Below, one piece after another: positions 35,389 to 45,744 of a stretch of 64,000 bases of DNA. Every line of letters begins with the position of its first letter. Position 1 is the first letter of the stretch. The stretch is from Williamsia herbipolensis (lineage in GTDB: Bacteria > Actinomycetota > Actinomycetes > Mycobacteriales > Mycobacteriaceae): assembly GCF_000964005.1 (NCBI RefSeq), contig NZ_JXYP01000014.1, positions 186,001 through 250,000 on the forward strand. Direction: 5' to 3'. The notes beneath the pieces are model-generated. The model saw only the letters and a list, made by a program, of their open reading frames with translations, had not been told where the DNA came from and made no database searches. The position numbers and the translations under genes were made by a program.

Positions 35389-36720
35389 TCAGTTCGCCGC
35401 CCGGAATCCCGTCTCGAGGTCGGCGATGATGTCGTCGATCCCCTCGATGCCGACCGCGAGACGCACCAATCCCGGTGTGACGCCTGCGGAGACCTGCTCC
35501 TCGGGCGTCAGCTGCGAGTGGGTGGTGGAGGCCGGGTGGATCACCAGCGACCGCACATCTCCGATGTTGGCGACGTGGCTGTGCAGGGTGAGCGCGTCGA
35601 CGAAACGCTTGCCGGCGTCGACGCCGCCGACGATCTCGAAGGCGACGATCGCGCCCTGGCCACGCGGTGCGAGCTGCTGTCCGCGCTCGTACCACGGCGA
35701 CGACGGCAGGCCCGCGTAGGCGACCGACTCGACCTGGGCGTGACCCTCGAGGAACTCGGCCACCTTGCGGGCGTTGGCGACGTGGCGCTCGATGCGCAGG
35801 CTCAGGGTCTCGAGGCCCTGCGCGATGAGGAACGCGTTGAACGGAGCGATCGCCGCACCGGTGTCACGCAGCCACTGCACGCGCGCCTTGAGTGCGAACG
35901 CCGGTGCGCCGAGATCGGCGAACACCGCACCGTGGTAGCTCGCATCGGGGGTGGTGAAACCGGGGAAGAGGTCCTGTCCGTCGCGCTGTACCCGCCAGTC
36001 GAAGGTGCCGCCGTCGACGATCACGCCGCCGACCGCGGTGCCGTGGCCACCGATGTACTTGGTCGCCGAGTGCACCACGATGTCCGCACCATGGGCCAGC
36101 GGCTGGATGAGGTACGGCGTCGCCACCGTGTTGTCGACGATCAGCGGCACACCGGTCTCGTGCGCGAGCGCCGAGACGGCCGGGATGTCGAGGATCTCGT
36201 TGTTCGGGTTGGCGATGGTCTCGCCGTAGAACGCGCGGGTGTTCGGGCGGATGGCCGCGCGCCACGACTCGATGTCGTCGGGCTGCTCGACGAACGACAC
36301 CTCGATACCCAGCTTCGGCAGGGTGTAGTGGAAGAGGTTGTACGTGCCGCCGTAGAGACGGGGGCTCGACACCACGTGACCGCCGGTCTCGACCGCGTTG
36401 AGGATCGCGTAGGTCTCGGCGGCCTGACCCGACGACACCAGCAACGCGGCGACGCCACCTTCGAGGGCGGCGAGACGCTGTTCGACGGTGTCCTGTGTCG
36501 GGTTCATGATGCGCGTGTAGATGTTGCCGGGCTCGGCGAGTCCGAACAGGTCGGCGGCGTGCTGGGTGTCGCGGAAGGTGTACGAGGTGGTCTGGTAGAT
36601 CGGCAGTGCACGGGCCGAGGTCGCCGCGTCGGCGGTCTGCCCGGCATGGACCTGCTTGGTCTCGAAGGCCCAGTGGGAGGTGGGGTCGACCTCGACGGCG
36701 TCGACGGTTGCTTCAGACAT
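35389..36720 (-). CDS. metY: O-acetylhomoserine sulfhydrylase
   Basis: This 443-residue PLP enzyme of the Cys/Met metabolism family makes homocysteine from O-acetylhomoserine and sulfide. The PLP lysine is Lys221 in [11 protein letters not shown]. Other signatures are [17 protein letters not shown] and [15 protein letters not shown] 36720 is preceded by a 5' leader of about 190 nt holding a SAM-IV-like riboswitch and two hairpins. metX follows, so the pair completes homoserine to homocysteine conversion under SAM control. Confidence 0.96.
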   Translation of the reverse strand: MSEATVDAVEVDPTSHWAFETKQVHAGQTADAATSARALPIYQTTSYTFRDTQHAADLFGLAEPGNIYTRIMNPTQDTVEQRLAALEGGVAALLVSSGQAAETYAILNAVETGGHVVSSPRLYGGTYNLFHYTLPKLGIEVSFVEQPDDIESWRAAIRPNTRAFYGETIANPNNEILDIPAVSALAHETGVPLIVDNTVATPYLIQPLAHGADIVVHSATKYIGGHGTAVGGVIVDGGTFDWRVQRDGQDLFPGFTTPDASYHGAVFADLGAPAFALKARVQWLRDTGAAIAPFNAFLIAQGLETLSLRIERHVANARKVAEFLEGHAQVESVAYAGLPSSPWYERGQQLAPRGQGAIVAFEIVGGVDAGKRFVDALTLHSHVANIGDVRSLVIHPASTTHSQLTPEEQVSAGVTPGLVRLAVGIEGIDDIIADLETGFRAAN

Positions 36721-36748
36721 CTTCGGAAACAGCTCTCTTTCGGTCGGT

Positions 36749-36785
36749 GGGGCGACAGTGCCCCGTGGGTCCGACCATCGGACCC
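36749..36785 (-). terminator. Expression-platform hairpins of the metY leader
   Basis: Two stems lie between the riboswitch core and the metY start: GGGTCCGA/TCGGACCC (36767-36774 and 36778-36785, loop of 3) and GGGGC/GCCCC (36749-36753 and 36760-36764). No T-tract follows. They could be an intrinsic terminator or control access to the ribosome site. The remainder of the gap to 37115 holds the divergent promoter area and no gene. Confidence 0.55.
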
Positions 36786-36821
36786 GCGCTTGCTGCGGAG
36801 CGTCGCCTTCGGCGAACGCCC

Positions 36822-36912
36822 ACAACCTGGTCTTTCACCCGGAGCACCCCACCGCGGTTGGAGGGTTGCCGATCAGCGAGCCGGGGCTTGGCGCTGATGC
36901 TCATGACCTGGC
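36822..36912 (-). promoter_or_regulatory. SAM-IV-like riboswitch before metY
   Basis: On the minus strand the leader reads GGTCATGAGC, then CAGCGCCAAGCCCCGGCT, CGGCAACCCTCC, AACCGCGGTGGGGTGC and GACCAGG. These are the conserved blocks of the actinobacterial SAM-I/SAM-IV riboswitch superfamily, in the SAM-IV form. The first and last blocks pair as P1 (GGTC/GACC). SAM binding should lower expression of metY and metX. Confidence 0.85.
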
Positions 36913-37115
36913 GTCAAGGATATAACATCGCCGATTTCGTCCCGAAAGGATCCCGCGCAGCCGGATTCGAAAGAATCGACCTCGCGTACCGTGTGCGCGG
37001 AATCTTTTCTCGACCTCATGACGTTGAGGTTCTCTGTGCGCGGCGACCGATCGCCGTCGATGCCCTGGCGCCCACCGGTGTGCGCCTCCCGAGTTCTGTC
37101 GCGAGAGGTTGCCGC

Positions 37116-38375
37116 ATGCCCGTGTCCACCACCGCCCGCCGCAACGCCATCCTCGCGCTGGCCCTGGGTGGCTTCGGTATCGGCACGACAGAGTTCGTGT
37201 CGATGGGACTCCTGCCGAGCATCGCCGACTCGCTGCGGATCTCCGAGCCCACCGCCGGCCACGTCATCTCCGCCTACGCGCTCGGCGTCGTCGTCGGGGC
37301 ACCCCTGATCGCCGCGGCCACCGCGCGGATGTCGCGACGTGCGCTGCTGATCACCCTGATGGTGGCGTTCACCGTCGGCAACGCCGCGACCGTCGTCGCC
37401 CCGACCTACGGCACCCTCATGGCCGCACGCTTCGTCGCGGGCCTCCCGCACGGCGCCTACTTCGGCGTGGCGGCCCTGGTGGCGGCGCACCTCGCCGGGC
37501 CGGGCAGCCGCGCCAAGGCGGTCGGTCAGGTGATGCTGGGACTCAGCGTCGCCAACGTCGTCGGTGTCCCGGCCGCCACGTGGCTCGGTGAGGCGTTCGG
37601 CTGGCGCACCGCGTTCGGCGTGGTCGTCGTCATCGGTCTCGCCACCATCGCGTCACTGCTGCGGCACCTCCCGTCGCTGACGGGCATGACCGCGAGCAAC
37701 CCGGTCACCGAGCTCGGCGCCCTCGCGCGCCCGCAGGTGTGGTTCACGCTGCTCATCGGCGTGGTCGGATTCGGTGGCATGTTCGCCTTCTACACCTACA
37801 TCCACACCACTCTGACCGACGTCTCCGGTCTGCCCGGCGGTCTCGTCCCGTTCGCGCTGATGCTGTTCGGCATCGGCATGGTGGTCGGCAACATCGTCGG
37901 CGGTGCGCTCGCCGATCGATCGGTGATCGGCACCATGGTGGCGGGACTCGTGGCCATCCTGGTCAGTCTGGTGGTGTTCGCCGTGGTGGCGGGGACCGTG
38001 TGGGCCGCGCTGCCGTTGGTGTTCGCGGTCGGGGTGACCGGCTCGGCGCTCGTCCCGGCGTTGCAGACGCGTCTGATGGATGTGGCCGACGACGCACAGA
38101 CACTGGCGGCCGCACTGAACCACTCGGCGCTCAACATCGCCAACGCCGCCGGTGCGTGGCTCGGTGGCCTGGTGATCAGCGCCGGGTACGGCTACCGCGC
38201 CCCGTCGCTGCTCGGTGCGGCGCTCGCCGCGGCCGGGCTGGTGGTCCTCGGGGTGACGCTGCTGGCGCACCGTCGCTCCGACGAGGTGGTGGCCCACGAC
38301 ACCCACGCCGATCGCGGGAGCGCCCTCGGCGAGACGAAGGCGGTTGCGGCGCAGGAGATCACCGCCGTCCACTGA
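37116..38375 (+). CDS. MFS (DHA1) efflux transporter
   Basis: This 419-residue protein has 12 predicted membrane helices. The start, LALGGFGIGTTEFVSMGLLPSIADSL, is typical of AraJ/YdhP-type drug:H+ antiporters (the TEF and GLLP motifs of helix 1). An A-like motif between helices 2 and 3 (ATARMSRRALL) is present. ATG 37116 follows GAGAGG at about 7 nt. It is divergent from the metY leader. The substrate is unknown (sugar, arabinose-like or drug). Confidence 0.88.
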   Translation: MPVSTTARRNAILALALGGFGIGTTEFVSMGLLPSIADSLRISEPTAGHVISAYALGVVVGAPLIAAATARMSRRALLITLMVAFTVGNAATVVAPTYGTLMAARFVAGLPHGAYFGVAALVAAHLAGPGSRAKAVGQVMLGLSVANVVGVPAATWLGEAFGWRTAFGVVVVIGLATIASLLRHLPSLTGMTASNPVTELGALARPQVWFTLLIGVVGFGGMFAFYTYIHTTLTDVSGLPGGLVPFALMLFGIGMVVGNIVGGALADRSVIGTMVAGLVAILVSLVVFAVVAGTVWAALPLVFAVGVTGSALVPALQTRLMDVADDAQTLAAALNHSALNIANAAGAWLGGLVISAGYGYRAPSLLGAALAAAGLVVLGVTLLAHRRSDEVVAHDTHADRGSALGETKAVAAQEITAVH

Positions 38376-38403
38376 TGTCGGGACCCCTCGCTACACTCGC
38401 CGC

Positions 38404-40262
<1,859 letters not shown>

Positions 40263-40298
40263 CGCGCGTATGAGGAGGAGTCGACGAGCGGAGTGACC

Positions 40299-41348
40299 AT
40301 GGCCGACACCGACGAGACATCGACCGAGAAGGGACCGTCGCGCCTCGAACAGCTGCGGGCGCGGTATCCCTGGCTCGACCACCTGGTGCGGGCCGGCGGC
40401 CGCTACCAGGATTCCAAGGGCGACTTCTTCGCCGCCGGTGCCACCTACTTCAGCATCCTGGCGCTGTTCCCGCTCCTCATGATCGGTTTCGCCGCAGCGG
40501 GATTCGTCTTCGCCGCCAGCCCCGGCCTCCTCGACGACGCGAAGAACAAGATCGCCGACTCGGTCCAGGGCGACATGGGCAATCAGCTCCAGGACCTCAT
40601 GGACCAGGCAATCAGTTCCCGTGCGTCGATCGGCGTGATCGGTCTGGTGCTCGCGCTCTACTCCGGGCTGGGGTGGATGGCCAACCTGCGCAACGCCCTG
40701 ACCGTGCAGTGGGGAGCCGAGCCCCCGGCGTCGACGTTCGTCAAGACCAAGATCGGTGACCTGGGTGCCCTGCTGGGGCTGTTCCTCGCGCTGGTGGTGT
40801 CGTTCGGACTGTCGGCGATCGCGGGGAGCGGACTGACCACGACGATCCTCGAGTTCGTCGGGCTCGATCACGTGCCCGGTGTGTTCATCGTCGTCCGCGT
40901 GCTGTCGATCGTGGTGTCGTTGGTCGCCTCGACGCTGCTGTTCACCTGGGTCATCGCCCGGCTGCCGCGGATCCCGCTGCCGTATCGCAACGCCGCGAAG
41001 GCCGGTCTGCTCACCGCGGTGGTCTTCGAGATCTTCAAGTTCATCGCGACCTTCTACCTGAAGGGCGTCACCAGCGGTCCCGCCGGAGCCACCTTCGGCC
41101 CCATCATCGGCATCATGGTGTTCGCCTTCTTCACCACGCGGATCATCCTTTTCGCGACCGCATGGGCGGCGACCGATCCGATGAACGCGCAATACCAGGC
41201 CGCTGCGGTGCCCGATCCGGTGACGATCGCACCCGTGGTCGCGATCCGGCCCGAGCCGTCGGCGGTCATCCTCGCGGCGACCGCGCTCACGGGCGCGGCG
41301 GCCGCACTCGGGTACTCACGACTGCGCGCGCGCCGTCACCGACGCTGA
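40299..41348 (+). CDS. YihY/BrkB-family inner membrane protein
   Basis: This 349-residue protein has six to seven membrane helices and the YihY (formerly RNase BN) family pattern: FAAGATYFSILALFPLLM, GWMANLRNALTVQW and a C-terminal GATFGPIIGIMVFAFFTTRIIL. ATG 40299 follows GGAG (40290-40293) at 5 nt; GTG 40293 is in frame too. The function is not established. A distant paralogue occurs at 56517-57509. The stop is 5 bp from the convergent carboxypeptidase stop. Confidence 0.88.
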   Translation: MADTDETSTEKGPSRLEQLRARYPWLDHLVRAGGRYQDSKGDFFAAGATYFSILALFPLLMIGFAAAGFVFAASPGLLDDAKNKIADSVQGDMGNQLQDLMDQAISSRASIGVIGLVLALYSGLGWMANLRNALTVQWGAEPPASTFVKTKIGDLGALLGLFLALVVSFGLSAIAGSGLTTTILEFVGLDHVPGVFIVVRVLSIVVSLVASTLLFTWVIARLPRIPLPYRNAAKAGLLTAVVFEIFKFIATFYLKGVTSGPAGATFGPIIGIMVFAFFTTRIILFATAWAATDPMNAQYQAAAVPDPVTIAPVVAIRPEPSAVILAATALTGAAAALGYSRLRARRHRR

Positions 41349-41353
41349 ACGCG

Positions 41354-42679
41354 TCAGCGTGATCGGCGGTTGACCCGCAACGCCGCGTAGACCAGCCCGA
41401 GGATGACGACGAGCCCGATGCCGCCGAACAGCAGTCGGTCGGTCCACGGCGAGCCGGAGGCGCCGTCCTCGGACGAGGGGTAGGCGACCGCACCGCTGTG
41501 GCCGTCGCCCGACGACGCCCGGCCGGCCGACGGGTCCGACGCCGACGAGTCGGAGGTCGTCTCGTCGACCAGCCGCCCCACCGACTCGCCCGTCGGGATG
41601 CCGAATCCGAGTTCGAGGAGCCCTTTCGCCTGGTCCCAGTAGGAGTCGTCGACCTCGTTGAGGCCATACATCTGCACCACGATCAGCGTGCGTCCGGACC
41701 GCTCGACCGCGCCGACGAACGTCTTGCGGGCGTCGTCGGTGTACCCCGTCTTCCCGCCGATGATGCCGGGGTAGTCGTCGAGGAGCAGTCGGTTCTGGGT
41801 CTGCATCATGTAGCCTGGGTGCGGTTTGTCGTTCGGCACGTCGGCGAGCGGCGGGTAGCCCGGGAACGGCGCGTTCACGTGTGAGATGAGGTCGCGGAAC
41901 GTCGAGTCCTTCAGGGCCGCGCGGAAGATCAGCGCCAGGTCGTAGGGGGAGGTGCTCATCCCGGGGGCGTCGAGGCCCGAGGGTGACGCCGCGCGGGTGT
42001 CCTCGGCGCCCAGTCGGTGGGCCATCTCGTTCATCTTCCGGACCGCGACCTCGTAGCCGCCGAGTTCCCGGGCCAGTGCGTTGGCGCAGTCGTTGCCCGA
42101 CACCATCAGCAGACCCTGCAGCAGTTGTCGCACGGTGTAGCGGCCGTCGGGACCGATCCCGGCCGAGTCGCCCTCCATGCTGTAGTCGGCGCGGGTACCG
42201 GTGACGGTGGTGTCGAGATCGAGTTCGTCGAGGGCGACCAGTGCCAGCAGCGTCTTGATGGTGCTGGCGGGACGGTAGCGGCCGTGCGGGTCCTTCGCGG
42301 CGAGGACGGCGCCGGTTCCCGCGTCGGCGACCAGCCAGCCGGCCGAGGTGATGCCGCGGGGGATCGACGCGGCGTTGCCGGCGGTGACGACGCCACATGC
42401 GCCGAGCTTCTCGCCGCCGACCGGCGGGTCGGGCACCGGTAGCGGAGCCGGGGCCGTCTGCCCCGAGGGCGGTACCTCCGAGGTGTCCACGGCCGCCGCA
42501 GGGGATGTGCGGTAGGGGCACCTCTCGGTGTCGGGTGTGCTCGGCGGCCCTGCCGTCGGCGTCGGGACGACGGGGTCCGCCGACACCGCGGCGGCGCCGA
42601 ACGTCGCGCACGCGACGACCACGGCGACGGCCGACACCGACGCGGCGAGGATTCGGGACGATCGGCGCAGGGCTGGCAT
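41354..42679 (-). CDS. dacB: D-alanyl-D-alanine carboxypeptidase, membrane anchored
   Basis: This 441-residue low-molecular-weight penicillin-binding protein trims the terminal D-Ala of peptidoglycan stem peptides. It has a signal peptide (about residues 1-34), a Pro-rich spacer and the active site Ser139-Thr-Ile-Lys142 (ASTIK). The SGN motif at 194-196 and GGKTGYT complete the catalytic set. A Ser/Asp-rich linker leads to a C-terminal membrane helix (LLFGGIGLVVILGLVYAAL) with a basic tail. ATG 42679 opens the signal peptide. The gene is close to mycobacterial dacB1 in layout. Confidence 0.92.
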   Translation of the reverse strand: MPALRRSSRILAASVSAVAVVVACATFGAAAVSADPVVPTPTAGPPSTPDTERCPYRTSPAAAVDTSEVPPSGQTAPAPLPVPDPPVGGEKLGACGVVTAGNAASIPRGITSAGWLVADAGTGAVLAAKDPHGRYRPASTIKTLLALVALDELDLDTTVTGTRADYSMEGDSAGIGPDGRYTVRQLLQGLLMVSGNDCANALARELGGYEVAVRKMNEMAHRLGAEDTRAASPSGLDAPGMSTSPYDLALIFRAALKDSTFRDLISHVNAPFPGYPPLADVPNDKPHPGYMMQTQNRLLLDDYPGIIGGKTGYTDDARKTFVGAVERSGRTLIVVQMYGLNEVDDSYWDQAKGLLELGFGIPTGESVGRLVDETTSDSSASDPSAGRASSGDGHSGAVAYPSSEDGASGSPWTDRLLFGGIGLVVILGLVYAALRVNRRSR

Positions 42680-42705
42680 CGAGGTCGAAAGTACCCCGAC
42701 GAACC

Positions 42706-43503
42706 TCAGGCCCCGAGGAACCGCGCGGCGCGTGCTCCCCACTGTCGGACGTGGTCGGGTTCGGTGGCGATCTCGAGCGTCGCGTCGGGGAGGAGTTCGG
42801 CGAGCCGTTGTGCGGTGCTGACCGGGTGTCCGGCGTCGGTGTCCCAGGGCAGCAGCAGCGTGGGGTGGGTGATCTGCGTGACGCTCTCGACGTCGGGGAG
42901 GTCGGACTGCGCCGCGCCTCTCATCACCGAGGGCAACAGACCGACGTCGACGGCGGGAGGACGCGGCTCGGTCGACCATCCGCCCGCGGTGATGATCGGC
43001 GGCGGAGGCATGGCGGACACCATCGCGAACAGGGCATCGAGACCCTCGTTCTCGAGGAGGGCCGCGGTGCTCAGGTACCCGCTCGAGTGGCCCGCGCGTG
43101 TCTCCCAGGCGGTGGGAGTGAGCGACAGGACGAGTCGTCGGAAGCGGTGGGGAGCGCGCAGGACGGCCCAGAGGATGGCCGCCGAGCCCATCGATGCGCC
43201 GATGGCGTCGACGGGTTCCTCGGGCGACACCGCGTCGATCACGGCCAACAGGTCGTCGGCGAGCGCGGTCCAGATGTAATCCGCCGGGACCGGCCGTCCG
43301 GTCGACTCGCCGTGGCCGCGCGCGTCGAACCGCACGAGCTCGCGGTCGTCGCCGTCGACGGGCGTCCAGTCGAAGATGCCGCTCTCGTCGTCGAACCGGC
43401 GGCTGGAGGACATGCCGTGGGCGTAGACGGCGATCGGTCGCGCCCCCGACGGGCGGTCGACAGCGAGATCAGCACCGTCGCGGGGGATTCGGAGGTCGGT
43501 CAC
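42706..43503 (-). CDS. Alpha/beta hydrolase
   Basis: This 265-residue alpha/beta hydrolase has oxyanion-region AHGMSSS, nucleophile elbow GASMGSA, a probable acid in LLPWDTDAGHPVS and the catalytic His in EPDHVRQW. It has no signal peptide. A loop with PPPPIITAGGW may form the lid. The substrate is unknown; an ester or lactone is likely. It precedes the carboxypeptidase gene by 26 bp on the same strand. Confidence 0.83.
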   Translation of the reverse strand: MTDLRIPRDGADLAVDRPSGARPIAVYAHGMSSSRRFDDESGIFDWTPVDGDDRELVRFDARGHGESTGRPVPADYIWTALADDLLAVIDAVSPEEPVDAIGASMGSAAILWAVLRAPHRFRRLVLSLTPTAWETRAGHSSGYLSTAALLENEGLDALFAMVSAMPPPPIITAGGWSTEPRPPAVDVGLLPSVMRGAAQSDLPDVESVTQITHPTLLLPWDTDAGHPVSTAQRLAELLPDATLEIATEPDHVRQWGARAARFLGA

Positions 43504-43698
43504 CGGGCAGACGATAGGCGTAGGCCGAAACTGTACGGATGTCGGGAACCGTTTTCGGGCTCGGGAACAATCCTCGGCCCGGATGGCGTTACATCACCCG
43601 ACGGGCCCGATTCACTGCCCCGGGTACCACCCCATTTGCCGCCACGAGCGGCCTTCTGCCGAGAGGCGCAATGGCGGGTCCGTCCTCCGCGTGGCCGT

Positions 43699-43717
43699 CC
43701 ACCCCCGATCGGGGTGG
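43699..43717 (-). terminator. Hairpin after the aminotransferase gene
   Basis: CCACCCC and GGGGTGG pair around CGATC, about 70 bp past the aminotransferase stop. The 284-bp gap 43504-43787 also holds the 22-bp repeats described next; I see no convincing gene in it. Confidence 0.6.
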
Positions 43718-43740
43718 GCGGCCCGCTGTGCGTCGGCACC

Positions 43741-43797
43741 CGGTCAGATCCCCCCGGTGAGTCGGTCAGATCTTCCCGGTGAACCGGTCAGATCTTG
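43741..43797. repeat. 22-bp tandem repeat at an aminotransferase gene end
   Basis: Two full 22-bp units (43741-43762, 43763-43784) and 13 bp of a third (43785-43797) share CGGTCAGATC and CCCGGTGA. The third contains the stop codon of the aminotransferase gene (43788-43790), so coding sequence has been copied into the 3' flank. Confidence 0.8.
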
Positions 43798-45185
43798 CTG
43801 TAGGCCTCGGTGAGGACGCCACGCAGGATCGATTCGATCTCGTCGAACTCGCGCTGCCCGCAGATGAGCGGCGGCGCGAGCTGCACGACGGGATCGCCGC
43901 GATCGTCGGCGCGGCAGTACAGCCCGGCCTCGAACAGCGCGTGCGACAGGAACCCGCGCAGGACCCGTTCGGACTCGTCGGCGGTGAACGTCTCCTTCGT
44001 GGCCTGGTCCTTGACCAGTTCGATCCCGTAGAAGTAGCCCTCTCCGCGGACGTCGCCGACGATCGGCAGATCCTTGAGTCGCTCCAGGGTCGAGCGGAAC
44101 GCGCCGGCGTTGTTCTTGACGTTGTCGGTGATGCCCTCGCGCTCGAAGATGTCGAGGTTGGCCAGCGCGACGGCCGCCGAGACCGGGTGCCCGCCGAAGG
44201 TGTAGCCGTGGGCGAACGAGGTCACGCCGTCGTCGAACGGCTCGAAGAGCCGGTCGCTGGCGATCATCGCGCCGATGGGCGAGTACCCCGAGGTCATGCC
44301 CTTGGCGCACGTGATGATGTCGGGCACGTAGCCGAAGTCGTCGCAGGCGAACATCGAGCCGATGCGCCCGAAGGCGCAGATGACCTCGTCGGAGACCAGC
44401 AGCACGTCGTACTCATCGCAGATCTCGCGCACCCGCTCGAAGTACCCGGGCGGCGGCGGGAAGCAGCCGCCCGCGTTCTGTACGGGTTCGAGGAACACCG
44501 CGGCGACGGTGTCGGGGCCCTCGAACTCGATGGCCTCGGCGATGCGGTCGGCGGCCCAGCGCCCGAACGCCTTCGGGTCGTCGGCGTGTTCGGTGGCGCG
44601 GTAGAAGTTGGTGTTGGGCACGCGGAACGCCCCGGGTGTCAGCGGCTCGAAGTCCTGCTTCATCGCCGGGATGCCGGTGATGGCGAGCGCTCCCTGCGGC
44701 GTGCCGTGATAGGCGACGGCACGGGAGATCACCTTGTGCTTGTACGGCTTCCCCGTCAGCTTGAAGTATTTCTTGGCCAGCTTCCACGCACTCTCGACCG
44801 CCTCGCCACCGCCGGTGGTGAAGAAGACGCGGTTGAGGTCGCCGGGGGCGTGGTGGGCGAGTCGTTCGGCGAGCTCGATCGCCGGCGGTGTCGCGTAGGA
44901 CCAGAGCGGGAAGAAGCCGAGCGTCTGAGCCTGATTCGCGGCGGCGCGCGCGAGCTCTTCACGACCGTGGCCGACCTGCACGACGAACAGCCCCGACAGT
45001 CCGTCGATGTAGCTGCGACCGCGGTCGTCGAAGATGCGATGCCCCTCGCCGCGCGTGATCACCGGCGGGGTGATGTGTTCGCCGTGACGGGCGAAGTGGC
45101 CCCAGAGGTGTCGGGCGCTGCGGGCGCCGAGGTCGGAACCCGCGGCATCGGAGGAGGAGCTCACGGGCATTGCTGTGGTGGTCAT
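43788..45185 (-). CDS. Class III aminotransferase, probable diamine/pyruvate type
   Basis: This 465-residue PLP enzyme of the omega-aminotransferase group has PLP-site Asp266 (LLVSDEVICAFGR) and Lys295 (ITCAKGMTSGYSPIGA). It resembles Mycobacterium Rv3329 and putrescine- or beta-alanine-pyruvate aminotransferases. The next genes encode a Lrp regulator, an aminobutyraldehyde-type dehydrogenase and an amine-type FAD oxidoreductase, so putrescine or a related amine is the likely substrate. Its ATG overlaps the Lrp gene end (4 bp). Confidence 0.9.
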   Translation of the reverse strand: MTTTAMPVSSSSDAAGSDLGARSARHLWGHFARHGEHITPPVITRGEGHRIFDDRGRSYIDGLSGLFVVQVGHGREELARAAANQAQTLGFFPLWSYATPPAIELAERLAHHAPGDLNRVFFTTGGGEAVESAWKLAKKYFKLTGKPYKHKVISRAVAYHGTPQGALAITGIPAMKQDFEPLTPGAFRVPNTNFYRATEHADDPKAFGRWAADRIAEAIEFEGPDTVAAVFLEPVQNAGGCFPPPPGYFERVREICDEYDVLLVSDEVICAFGRIGSMFACDDFGYVPDIITCAKGMTSGYSPIGAMIASDRLFEPFDDGVTSFAHGYTFGGHPVSAAVALANLDIFEREGITDNVKNNAGAFRSTLERLKDLPIVGDVRGEGYFYGIELVKDQATKETFTADESERVLRGFLSHALFEAGLYCRADDRGDPVVQLAPPLICGQREFDEIESILRGVLTEAYSKI

Positions 45186-45634
45186 CGGGTTCCCCAGTTG
45201 TATTGCTGTTTGACGAGTTTCAGGTAGACGAGCGTCTCGGTCGCGGTGACACCGGGCTGGGTGCGGACCGTGCGGTTGAGCAGGTCCAGCAGGCCGTCGT
45301 CGTCCTCGCAGACGACCTCGATCATGATGTCGAAGCTCCCCGCGGTGAGGACGACGTAGTCGATCTCGGGGATCTCGGCGAGATTCTTGGCCAGTGCAAC
45401 CGAGTCGCCCGTGCAGCGGATGCCGATCATGGCCTGCCGGGCGAATCCCACCTGCAACGGGTCGGTCACCGCGACGATCTGCAGAACGCCACTGTCGCTG
45501 AGCTTTTGAACGCGATTGCGCACCGCGGCCTCCGACAACCCGATCGACTTGCCCACCGAGGCGTAGGACCGACGGCCGTCGGTCTGCAACGCTTCGATGA
45601 TCTGTTTGGAGACGTGATCGAGGTCTTTGGCCAC
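45182..45634 (-). CDS. Lrp/AsnC-family regulator
   Basis: This 150-residue regulator has an N-terminal winged helix (IIEALQTDGRRSYASVGKSIGLSEAAVRNRVQKL) and a C-terminal RAM ligand-binding domain (DYVVLTAGSFDIMIEVVCEDDD). GTG 45634 is chosen because it matches the family N-terminus. It is divergent from the aldehyde dehydrogenase gene, overlaps the aminotransferase start and lies next to an AAACCAC inverted repeat, so it probably senses an amine or amino acid and controls both directions. Confidence 0.92.
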   Translation of the reverse strand: MAKDLDHVSKQIIEALQTDGRRSYASVGKSIGLSEAAVRNRVQKLSDSGVLQIVAVTDPLQVGFARQAMIGIRCTGDSVALAKNLAEIPEIDYVVLTAGSFDIMIEVVCEDDDGLLDLLNRTVRTQPGVTATETLVYLKLVKQQYNWGTR

Positions 45635-45672
45635 AGCGCCATCGTGACGGATTCCGCAGATTCGTGCAACAA

Positions 45673-45693
45673 AAACCACCGATCCAGTGGTTT
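45673..45693. promoter_or_regulatory. Inverted repeat in the Lrp/dehydrogenase promoter
   Basis: AAACCAC (45673-45679) and GTGGTTT (45687-45693) form a perfect 7-bp inverted repeat with a 7-nt spacer, between the divergent starts at 45634 and 45745. It is a likely operator for the Lrp-type regulator. Confidence 0.6.
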
Positions 45694-45744
45694 GCGACCA
45701 GATTTGATGGTGCATTTCGTCGTCATTCCCCTACGATCGAACGC

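Noticed and set aside
43539-43760. Small plus-strand ORF in the 43.5-43.8 kb gap
   Set aside because: No ribosome site, and it covers the terminator hairpin and 22-bp repeats; composition is not protein-like.
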